7,797 nt of DNA from assembly GCA_050256015.1 (NCBI GenBank), contig JBFWIL010000120.1:1-7797 (forward strand), in the 5' to 3' direction. Below, piece by piece: positions 1 through 6,468 of the stretch. The notes beneath the pieces were generated by a model. The model did not search any database. It had not been told where the DNA came from and saw nothing but the letters and a program-made list of their open reading frames with translations. The position numbers were made by a program, and so were the translations under genes. The stretch's first letter is position 1. Each line of letters starts with the position of its first letter. This DNA is from JBFWIL01 sp050256015 (lineage in GTDB: Bacteria; Bacteroidota; Bacteroidia; Bacteroidales; Prolixibacteraceae).

Positions 1-202
1 CTACAATCAGTTCGTCCTCGTTGATACAGATCTGTTTGTTTTCCAGGATGTGGCAAAAGGCCTTAGCCCGTTGCACCGGAACGGTAAAGCCCAGTCCCTG
101 GCCGCTCTGGTAAAATTTGGTAATCAGCAGGGCCCGCTCGGCTGATATGCGGGGTATTTCCCTGAGGCTCTGTTCTCGCAATTTTCGTATTCTGGGTGTC
201 AT
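1..202 (-). CDS. Glycyl-radical enzyme (PFL/dehydratase family), N-terminal fragment cut by window edge
   Basis: The minus strand from the ATG at 202-200 encodes 67 residues and then runs off the window at base 1. The start MTPRIRKLREQSL, the segment AERALLITKFYQ, then QRAKAFCHILENK and INEDELIV match the N-terminal helical region of glycyl-radical enzymes (pattern ERA.L.T..Y, RA..F.H.LEN, ELIVG). The next gene upstream is the matching radical-SAM activase, 49 bases away, which is the usual pairing. Enzymes of this family carry a glycyl radical near the C-terminus and an active-site Cys, and they perform dehydrations, C-C or C-N cleavages, or pyruvate formate lysis in the anaerobic cytosol. 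Both key residues lie outside the window, so the substrate cannot be read. From memory, the PV.RA..F.H..EN....IN..ELIVG pattern is closest to hydroxyproline dehydratase (HypD)-like enzymes. No clear Shine-Dalgarno precedes the ATG. Confidence 0.87.
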   Translation of the reverse strand, partial: MTPRIRKLREQSLREIPRISAERALLITKFYQSGQGLGFTVPVQRAKAFCHILENKQICINEDELIV

Positions 203-251
203 TAAACCGGGATTTTAAGGTTTTGTGTTGAGATAAATCAACAGGCTCGTT

Positions 252-1040
252 TTATTTGACAAAGAACCCTGCCTGTTCAAACTGCTCTTTTATGCCGGAT
301 AGTTCCTCTTTTTTCATTGAGCGGAACTGTTCAAACCGGTTTTCCATTCTCAGACGCCGGTATTTTTGCCTGGCTGTGGAGTGAAATGGAAGCAGATCAA
401 TTCTTTCCGGTGCATTAGCCAGGTTTTTTAGATAGGCGATGCATTGCCTGATATTTTCCTGTTTTGTGCTGATTCCTGGGATCATCGGAATCCGGATGCG
501 AAACGGATGACCGGTTGAGGCAATTCTCCGGATATTTTGCAGGATCAGTTCGTTGGATACACCCGTGTATCGGAAATGCTCCTGGCTATCCATTAACTTC
601 AGGTCAATCAGGAACAAACTGGTCCATTGTGCCGTTGTGCGGATCACTTTCCAGGGGGCCAGGAATGAAGTGTCTGTTGCCGTGTGCATGCCCGCATGTT
701 GACAAATCCTGAGCATTTCGGTTAAAAAGACATGCTGCAGGAGGGGTTCTCCGCCCGAGAAGGTAACCCCTCCTCCCGATTCTTCCATAAAGAGCTGTTC
801 TTTTTGGAGTTCGGCAAACAGGGCCTCCTGAGTTATTTCATAACCGGTCATGAGCTCTTCGGTAAATTTCCGGCCATTTAGCTTGATGGTTTTGGGCAGG
901 GAAACCGGTTTGGGATCTATGCCTTCCGGGTTGTGGCACCAAAGGCAATGCAGCGGGCAACCTTTCAGAAATACGGTGGTCCGGATGCCCGGCCCGTCAT
1001 GTACGGCAAAACGCTTGATGTCAAATACAATTCCGTTCAT
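252..1040 (-). CDS. Glycyl-radical enzyme activating protein (radical SAM), ferredoxin insert absent
   Basis: This 262-residue radical-SAM enzyme installs the glycyl radical on its partner enzyme, using SAM and a [4Fe-4S] cluster. The cluster motif CPLHCLWC (CxxxCxxC) is at residues 28-35, preceded by HDGPGIRTTVFLKG and followed by HNPE, the signature of this family. The SAM-contact GGE region, GGGVTFSGGEPL, is at 89-100. DLK is at 146-148, YTGVSNE at 158-164 and RIRIPMIPGI at 181-190, all conserved in activases. Relatives with the WCHNPE form usually have an extra domain binding two more [4Fe-4S] clusters directly after this motif. Here residues 40-70 form a short linker without any Cys, so the protein is close to PflA in size. 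The start ATG gives the full conserved N-terminus. It is followed after 49 bases by the glycyl-radical enzyme gene, so the two are probably cotranscribed. It is preceded by a 452-base non-coding stretch that may hold its promoter. Confidence 0.94.
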   Translation of the reverse strand: MNGIVFDIKRFAVHDGPGIRTTVFLKGCPLHCLWCHNPEGIDPKPVSLPKTIKLNGRKFTEELMTGYEITQEALFAELQKEQLFMEESGGGVTFSGGEPLLQHVFLTEMLRICQHAGMHTATDTSFLAPWKVIRTTAQWTSLFLIDLKLMDSQEHFRYTGVSNELILQNIRRIASTGHPFRIRIPMIPGISTKQENIRQCIAYLKNLANAPERIDLLPFHSTARQKYRRLRMENRFEQFRSMKKEELSGIKEQFEQAGFFVK

Positions 1041-1072
1041 AGGAGAGTGGTTTGGATAAAAAAACAGGAATA

Positions 1073-1107
1073 CAGTCGGCTGATTTTTGTTCAGGCAGCC
1101 GTGACTG
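1073..1107 (-). promoter_or_regulatory. Hairpin in the leader of the activase gene
   Basis: A 6-bp stem (CGGCTG at 1077-1082 with CAGCCG at 1096-1101) encloses a 13-base loop. It is extended, past a two-base bulge, by four more pairs (CAGT 1073-1076 with ACTG 1104-1107). On the minus strand it sits about 33 bases before the activase start, and a run of seven T follows about ten bases beyond its base. The T run is too far away for a standard intrinsic terminator, so an attenuator or leader structure is only a possibility. Confidence 0.3.
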
Positions 1108-1254
1108 CATACCGGTCATAGAATCCAGCATTCGTAAAGTCCCATGCCGAACTTGTGGTACAGATTGGAATAGTATTTAACTCTTGTGTATTTCATCGTC
1201 GTTAAACACAGCATTATGAAAACACCCGTATGGCAATAACCGGCTGAAAGTTAC

Positions 1255-1277
1255 ATTTTTTTCCCGGGGAAAAAAAT
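1255..1277. repeat. 23-base near-perfect palindrome (T7CCC / GGGA7)
   Basis: The arms ATTTTTTTCCC (1255-1265) and GGGAAAAAAAT (1267-1277) are exact reverse complements, 11 bases each, around a single central G at 1266. It lies in the middle of the intergenic stretch, about 215 bases upstream of the activase start on the minus strand. The order T-run, GC core, A-run is the reverse of a bidirectional intrinsic terminator (A-run, GC stem, T-run), so it is not a terminator of the usual kind. The symmetry fits a binding site for a dimeric DNA-binding protein. That role is inferred from shape alone. Confidence 0.45.
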
Positions 1278-1384
1278 TCTTGCATCGTATTATCGCCAGC
1301 TTGATGTTTCATTTATGCTACCCCGGTCCGTGACGGTTCCGTATGCCTTATTCTCTTTGCTCCGGAATTCCCCGGAAAAGCTTT

Positions 1385-1410
1385 TTCCCCGTTGGGATCG
1401 TTTCGGGGAA
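1385..1410. repeat. Inverted repeat, 7-bp arms
   Basis: TTCCCCG (1385-1391) and CGGGGAA (1404-1410) are perfect reverse complements separated by 12 bases. It lies about 80 bases beyond the GH35 stop. No T run follows on the minus strand, so it lacks the mark of an intrinsic terminator. It may be an RNA 3'-end structure or a protein site. Confidence 0.3.
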
Positions 1411-1430
1411 TACTTTTTGCCTTTCGGATT

Positions 1431-1464
1431 GCCCGTGCAGGCCAGGGTCCTGAGCGGCCTGGGC
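1431..1464 (-). terminator. GC-rich hairpin after the GH35 stop, possible 3' end structure
   Basis: CAGGCC (1438-1443) pairs with GGCCTG (1456-1461) around a 12-base loop. Three further pairs (GCC 1431-1433 with GGC 1462-1464) form beyond a four-base bulge, giving nine pairs in all. The hairpin begins 28 bases past the GH35 stop, where an operon end would be expected. There is no T run after it on the minus strand, so termination here would have to be factor-dependent, or the hairpin only protects the 3' end of the mRNA. Confidence 0.3.
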
Positions 1465-1492
1465 GTGGTGTTTATTTATCCGGGGTCAGCCA

Positions 1493-4219
1493 TTATTCGT
1501 TCAGCCGAATCAGTTTCCCTTCATGGTTTATCAATTTCACACTATACTCGGGAACGGCTTTCACCTGTATTAATTCCGCTTTTTGTGCGGCGACCTGGGC
1601 ATTTTTATCGTCAAAATAAACCGGCGCGTCGGCAGGTAAAGCTTTCAACACCAGTTGCAGCGGCTGTATCTCCAGCGGTAAGTGCAGGCGGTTTAAGCCG
1701 ATTTCCCATGTTGCTCCGCTGTAAAAATCGTCAGCTACCAGGTGGTGATTGAAGTAAAGCCGTCCTTTGTCGCCGGTGTAATCCAGTTGCAGGTACACAT
1801 TGTTCGCTCTGTCTGCAAAATCGTTGGGGAAGCTGAGCACATATTCCTGTTTTGACAATTCGTGCATTGCCGGAATCGGTTTGCTTTCGACAATTTCCGG
1901 CGCTTCAAAACCGTTGAAACCGGTTAGATAAGAAGGATAATTGTAGGCATCTTTACAGAGCCATGACCGGTCTGTTCCGAACACAAGCCGATCTGAGTTG
2001 AAATAGGTAATCACCAACCTGGCTGCGAAGGTTTTGAGACCCGCCTGAAAAGGGAAATCGATTATCAGCCTGTTGTCGCCCTTTTGCGTGTAGCCGGTCA
2101 GGTCGATTCTGTTCAGCTTTCCGCTTTCAACCGGACTGTTTACCCAGCGGTTGTTCAGCTGAAGCCGGCAGGCTGATTCCCCGTACAACAACAATTGAGC
2201 CTGCTTGATTTCCGACGGGTTGTTCAGACTGAATTCTTTCAGGAAGAAGCGGTGTAGCAGGGCATTTTGATTATCCAGCTTTTCTGTGTCCCCGGTTTTC
2301 AGCCAGGCTGCATCTGCCAGGGGAACTGTTTTTCTTATTTCAACCCGGATGTTTTTTCCGGGTACTTTAATTTGATAGCCTGAAAATGCAGATTTTGCAT
2401 TTTCATCGGTATTCAGTTGTGAGACCAATAGTTCATTGTTTGTTCCGAAAGCAAAAACCGTATCGCCTTTGCTGTACATTCCTGCACGGGAAAGAAAAAA
2501 CTGCTTGCCTGATTTTCCGTTAAGCAGCCATGACTGTAAAGCTTCCTGTTTCGATAATACGATGATCTTTTGTTCGGGGCATGACTGGCTTTTCACGTTG
2601 ATAACGCAATCTTTGCCGGGCTTCAGTTCACTAACCAGGTACTTGCCGTCTTGTTTCGTTACCCTGCCGGTGCTTGCCGTTATTGTTTCGATTTTCTTTG
2701 CCGGGAAACAGAACTCAGGCATCGAATCGGCATCTTCAATGAAGATCCACCTGCTGTCCAGCTTACATAACGGTTGGGCCGTGGCATATTGCAGTGGTAT
2801 GCCATTCAAGTCGAAGTTTACCGGCCAGATAAACATAGCGCTGTCTGCAATTGTAAGCGGTTTTGACGGAAATATGATTCTTTCTTTGTCCAGTTTAACG
2901 GCAAACTGGATGTTTTGCTTTGCTGTGGCGGGATTGTGGCGGCAATAGTTCATTCCAAACAGAAAGGCCGCTTTTTTGTCGGTTCTGAAAACATACTGCA
3001 AAGCTCCCGGTTCAGAAGGAAATGCCGGAACCATGGGAGCCAGCCGGTTGCCGAATTCATTCAGGAAATAGTGCAGTTTTTTTACCTGATAGTAACAACC
3101 GTTCAGCCGGCCCGATTCACGAATAGCCGCCTGAAAATCGTATGAAATTACGGGATTGGTGTTCCAGTAGCCCGTTTCGTCTTTGTTTTCCTCCATTGAA
3201 GTTAAGATTCCGGTCGGATTTGACCCGCCGGCAAACATGTAATAGCCCGGCAGATTACTTCCGGATCCTATTTTTGCCATGATTAGTCCCAGTCCGTCTT
3301 TCGGCCCTATTCTCAGACGGCGGTGATCGGTGTTCATAATGCCGACTCCCACTTCGCAGGTAAAGAAAGGGTAGACAAAATCGCGGTAAGGGGTAAACCG
3401 GTAATCGGAACAATCCGTGTTTCTTTTCAGATGGTCTGCCCAGGGTTCATCCGGATATGCTCCCCACAGGGGAACAACTTCGTGAGGAGGAACCGAACCG
3501 TTTTGCCATCCTGTTACCGTGTACAGAGGCACATCCAGCCCATATTTGCGGGCGGTTTCTTTCAGCCACAGAATATGCTTTTCTCCGGTTTCCCCATGCC
3601 GGTATTCATTTTCGAGTTGAATGCCGATCACAGGACCGCCATCTTTATACATCAATCCTTCCAGCTGCAGGGCAACCTGTTTGTACCAGTTCTCGGCATA
3701 GTGCTGATATACCGGATCATTTGACCGGTCTTTCAGATTTCGTTTCGTCAGGATCCAGTCCGGTGTGCCTCCGTTTCTTACTTCTGCATGACACCATGGG
3801 CCGATGCGCGGATAGAACCAGAGACCATGTTTTGCGCATAAGCCGGCAAAGGCGCGCAGGTCTTTATTGCCTGTCCAGTCAAACTGGCCTTCAATTTCCT
3901 CATGATGAATCCAAAGTACGTAGGTGGCAACAATATTGATTCCGCAGGCTTTCATTTTCAGGATCACATCTTCCCATTGTTCCCGGGGAACTCTGGAGAA
4001 ATGGATTTCGCCCATGACCGGAATAACGGGGTTGCCTCCTAAGGTAAGGTAACGGTTGTTAACCCGGATCTCCTTTCCTTCAGGTCCGGGATTTCCCATC
4101 CTGAGAATGCCGGATTTTATTTCCAGCTCTCCATTTGACACAGCAACAACACCGAGGGGTTGAGCATTTGCCGCATTTGCGGAAATACAAATCGCCAGAA
4201 GAATAAACAGGTACCTCAT
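1493..4219 (-). CDS. Exported GH35 beta-galactosidase-like glycoside hydrolase
   Basis: This 908-residue retaining glycoside hydrolase is predicted to remove terminal beta-galactosyl or related residues from glycans. The ATG at 4219 is chosen over an in-frame TTG at 4276 because it puts a clean signal peptide at residues 1-19 (MRYLFILLAICISANAANA), with Gln at +1. The GH35 (clan GH-A) barrel spans about residues 30-380: GEIHFSRVPREQWED at 70-84, RIGPWCHAEVRNGG at 138-151, the acid/base in LENEY (Glu205), the likely nucleophile in FFTCEVGVG (Glu289), and GGSNP at 331-335. The motifs follow the RIGPWCH.EVRNGG branch rather than the RPGPY..AEW form of classical GH35. The C-terminal half looks like beta-sandwich accessory domains, with strand-rich segments near 675-690 and 810-841 (TGDKGRLYFN, WEIG). 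It is longer than common GH35 enzymes of about 600-800 residues. It starts 89 bases after the DUF5107-TPR gene and probably shares its transcript. Substrate specificity is not readable. Confidence 0.9.
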   Translation of the reverse strand: MRYLFILLAICISANAANAQPLGVVAVSNGELEIKSGILRMGNPGPEGKEIRVNNRYLTLGGNPVIPVMGEIHFSRVPREQWEDVILKMKACGINIVATYVLWIHHEEIEGQFDWTGNKDLRAFAGLCAKHGLWFYPRIGPWCHAEVRNGGTPDWILTKRNLKDRSNDPVYQHYAENWYKQVALQLEGLMYKDGGPVIGIQLENEYRHGETGEKHILWLKETARKYGLDVPLYTVTGWQNGSVPPHEVVPLWGAYPDEPWADHLKRNTDCSDYRFTPYRDFVYPFFTCEVGVGIMNTDHRRLRIGPKDGLGLIMAKIGSGSNLPGYYMFAGGSNPTGILTSMEENKDETGYWNTNPVISYDFQAAIRESGRLNGCYYQVKKLHYFLNEFGNRLAPMVPAFPSEPGALQYVFRTDKKAAFLFGMNYCRHNPATAKQNIQFAVKLDKERIIFPSKPLTIADSAMFIWPVNFDLNGIPLQYATAQPLCKLDSRWIFIEDADSMPEFCFPAKKIETITASTGRVTKQDGKYLVSELKPGKDCVINVKSQSCPEQKIIVLSKQEALQSWLLNGKSGKQFFLSRAGMYSKGDTVFAFGTNNELLVSQLNTDENAKSAFSGYQIKVPGKNIRVEIRKTVPLADAAWLKTGDTEKLDNQNALLHRFFLKEFSLNNPSEIKQAQLLLYGESACRLQLNNRWVNSPVESGKLNRIDLTGYTQKGDNRLIIDFPFQAGLKTFAARLVITYFNSDRLVFGTDRSWLCKDAYNYPSYLTGFNGFEAPEIVESKPIPAMHELSKQEYVLSFPNDFADRANNVYLQLDYTGDKGRLYFNHHLVADDFYSGATWEIGLNRLHLPLEIQPLQLVLKALPADAPVYFDDKNAQVAAQKAELIQVKAVPEYSVKLINHEGKLIRLNE

Positions 4220-4308
4220 TGTTCTTGGTTTGAATTGAAAAAATGCATAGATAAAAAAACTGGGATTATTTGACAAGTACTGATCCCTGATAATTTCGGC
4301 TTTATTTT

Positions 4309-6468
4309 TTACTCCGTAACTCTTTCTTTGATGAATGTTATGGCTCCTTGATGGGAAGGATTTTCCTTTATAATTTGATTAAACAATCGTATGGCCGTTT
4401 TGGCGTTCCCTTTTCCCAGTTGGCCGAGTCCCGTAAGATACCGGCATAGCTCGCGGTTGCGTGCATTAAGATCGTCTTCCCAGATTAGCAGGTCGGGGAG
4501 CGACACGGCAAAATAGTCAATTTTGACCTGATCATTACGGTGTGTTTTGCCGAAGCGGATGAGCATGTCAAAACGTTTCCTGGCGGCTTTCCCCTTTCCC
4601 AATTTCTGTAAGGCCAGTCCCTGGTAAAATATCGTGTCGGGTTGCTGGTCGTTGTAAAACATGGCAGCAGAGACTTCCTTTATCCCGAGCGAGGCTTCCC
4701 GGAAACTGGCTTTTGCTTTTTCCGGTTCATTCATCCTTTCGTAAGCTATGCCCAACAGGTAAAGCAATTCATTTTCCTGGGCTCCGGAAAGTTTTCCTTC
4801 GCCCAGGTTAACGGGATAAGTGCGCGCCCGCGTCAGGTATTCTACCGCTTTTGAAAATGCTTTTTCCCGAATGGCCTGTTTGCCCATAGCGGTCATACAG
4901 AAAACATATTGCCCGGTAACTTTCCCTTCGCCTCCTTCCCAGGGGTGAAACTTTCGGTTCATAAGCAGTTTACAGGCTGCATGGCAGGCTCCTGTCAGGT
5001 TGTAAAGGGTGGCCAGTTCCAGGTAAAGATCGTCCCGCTGATCCACTACCGTACGAAATTTTTCCAGTCGTTCAAGCCGGCTTGTTAGCGGGTGGTTTAA
5101 GCGTTTGCACAACTGGTCGAGTTCCATCAGTATTCTGGCATCGGACGGGTCCAGTTCAAAAGCTTTTTTTAGCGATGCCAGCGCCTGCTCCGGTTTGTTT
5201 TGTTTGTTGAAGTAGGCCAGCGACAGGTTCCGGTGCGTGGTCGGGAACCCCGGAAAGATGGCTGTCGATTTTTCCCAGCAGATTACCGCCTCGTTGTAAT
5301 TATTACAGGCATACCAGAAGTTGCCGAGGTAGTACAGGGCCTTGTAATCTTTCGGGTTAATTTCAGTTGTCCATTGCAGTGCAACAACGGCTTCCGGCTG
5401 GTTGGGAAAACAGCAGTCGGGGCACTGATTCAGAGCTTCTGACAGGGTTTCCCTGGAAACGTCTGCTTTTCCCAGCTTCCACTGAAACCAGGCTTTGAAA
5501 TAGTATGCAAGCGGGTAACCCTTTTGTCCCGCCTGTTCATTCATCCCCAAAGAAAGATACCTGACCGCTTCTTCGTAAAGGCCTGCCCATGCATAATCCA
5601 GTGCATATTCAATGTAATTGTGAATGTTGGCACGGATCAGCAGTTTCATCTCATTCAAAATAGCATCATTGCCGGTGAGCAGGTATTTTTCATAATACAA
5701 ACTGAAATTGAACCGGTCAAGCAGAAGTGATTCTTCAACCAGGACAAGGGCTTGGTTTTCCCGCCCAAGATATCGTAAGATGCTTGTCTTTAGTTGTCTG
5801 GCTTTGTGGTTGTGCCCGTTGCGTATCAAGGAACGGTTAATTGTGTCAAGTGCGGCTTCCCATTGCCGGTTCATCGTTTCGAGCCGTGCCAGCTGAAAGT
5901 AGCCGTTGTCCATCCATGCTGCATTCCAAACCGATTTATAAAACGACTGATATGCTTCGTCGTTTTTGTTTAGGTAGCGGAGGGTTATTCCCAGGTTAAA
6001 GAATGCTTCCCCGTCAATGGGGTTTGGATTGCGTTCGGTCAGCGTTTCAATGGCTTTCCGGAAAAAAGGTTCGGCTTTTGCAAACTGTCCCCGGCGAAGA
6101 TACCAAAGCCCGAGAGCGTTGTTGCAGCGGGAGTCTCCGGGGTTGCGGGTCAGGGCTTTTTCATAGTAGGTGCGCGGGTTGTACGTAGCGTGGCGGTATT
6201 GTTCCAGGTGAAGCCCGGTGAGGTACAATTGCTCATTGTTCACTATTTCCGTCGGCTTTTTGGCGGCTTCAGCCGGTTTCGGAAGCGGCCGTTTGGTCTG
6301 CAATTCTGCCTGCCAGCTTACCAGGCAACAGCCCTCGGCGGTTTTTACCGTAACGTTCAGATCTTCCGGCTTGATACCTGCCGGAAGGGTAAGGGTTTTT
6401 TCGTAGGAGGTTGCCGGGTGAAAGTCGAAGGTATCATCCATCAGCACGGTGTTTCCGCTGGAAATCAA
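4309..6468 (-). CDS. TPR-repeat half of the split DUF5107 protein
   Basis: This frame of up to 719 residues begins in the linker after DUF5107 (DDTFDFHPATSYEKTLTLPA) and continues into tetratricopeptide repeats to the C-terminus. Clear TPR units include residues 100-141 (NNALGLWYLRRGQFAKAEPF), 154-187 (FNLGITLRYLNKNDEAYQSF), a pair in the middle (YLGNFWYACNNYNEAVICW and then NLSLAYFNKQNKPEQALASL), LLGIAYERMNEPEKAKASF, and a last one ending LGKGNAKTAIRLFNQIIKEN. The segment LYLTGLHLEQYRHATYNP at about 81-98 is typical of the DUF5107 family. TPRs bind proteins, so this half may recruit a partner. The only start near its beginning is a TTG at 6468 that overlaps the TGA of the first half. Separate translation is therefore doubtful unless ribosomes reinitiate there. 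The gene ends 89 bases before the GH35 start. Confidence 0.85.
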   Translation of the reverse strand: MISSGNTVLMDDTFDFHPATSYEKTLTLPAGIKPEDLNVTVKTAEGCCLVSWQAELQTKRPLPKPAEAAKKPTEIVNNEQLYLTGLHLEQYRHATYNPRTYYEKALTRNPGDSRCNNALGLWYLRRGQFAKAEPFFRKAIETLTERNPNPIDGEAFFNLGITLRYLNKNDEAYQSFYKSVWNAAWMDNGYFQLARLETMNRQWEAALDTINRSLIRNGHNHKARQLKTSILRYLGRENQALVLVEESLLLDRFNFSLYYEKYLLTGNDAILNEMKLLIRANIHNYIEYALDYAWAGLYEEAVRYLSLGMNEQAGQKGYPLAYYFKAWFQWKLGKADVSRETLSEALNQCPDCCFPNQPEAVVALQWTTEINPKDYKALYYLGNFWYACNNYNEAVICWEKSTAIFPGFPTTHRNLSLAYFNKQNKPEQALASLKKAFELDPSDARILMELDQLCKRLNHPLTSRLERLEKFRTVVDQRDDLYLELATLYNLTGACHAACKLLMNRKFHPWEGGEGKVTGQYVFCMTAMGKQAIREKAFSKAVEYLTRARTYPVNLGEGKLSGAQENELLYLLGIAYERMNEPEKAKASFREASLGIKEVSAAMFYNDQQPDTIFYQGLALQKLGKGKAARKRFDMLIRFGKTHRNDQVKIDYFAVSLPDLLIWEDDLNARNRELCRYLTGLGQLGKGNAKTAIRLFNQIIKENPSHQGAITFIKERVTE

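Larger units (their letters stand above)
1041..1492. other. 452-base intergenic stretch with several inverted repeats
   Basis: This stretch lies between the stop of the GH35 gene and the start of the activase, both on the minus strand. I find no tRNA, no recognisable protein and no insertion-sequence end. It holds a hairpin close to the activase start (1073-1107), a 23-base palindrome (1255-1277), an inverted repeat (1385-1410) and a GC-rich hairpin just after the GH35 stop (1431-1464). Words built on CCCCGG or CGGGG recur between about 1260 and 1485. I looked for the Bacteroidota promoter form (TAnnTTTG) on the minus strand and found no clear match. By its place, it should contain the end of the carbohydrate operon and the promoter of the activase/glycyl-radical-enzyme pair. 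Confidence 0.6.

Noticed and set aside
226..243. Small inverted repeat (TGTTGA / TCAACA) between the activase and the glycyl-radical enzyme
   Set aside because: Six mostly A/T pairs around a six-base loop in a 49-base gap are expected by chance, and no T run follows.
1041..1492. tRNA, riboswitch or insertion-sequence end in the long gap
   Set aside because: No cloverleaf, no riboswitch core that I recognise, and no terminal inverted repeat with a transposase remnant.
1315..1752. Plus-strand open frame of 145 residues starting in the intergenic stretch
   Set aside because: Most of it lies opposite the well-supported GH35 C-terminus, and its sequence shows no family pattern.
2436..2948. Plus-strand open frame of 170 residues
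   Set aside because: It is fully antisense to GH35 coding sequence, with no recognisable domain or independent start signal.
4220..4276. Longer GH35 start at an in-frame TTG (19 extra residues)
   Set aside because: It would bury the clean signal peptide that begins at the ATG at 4219, and TTG is a weaker start.
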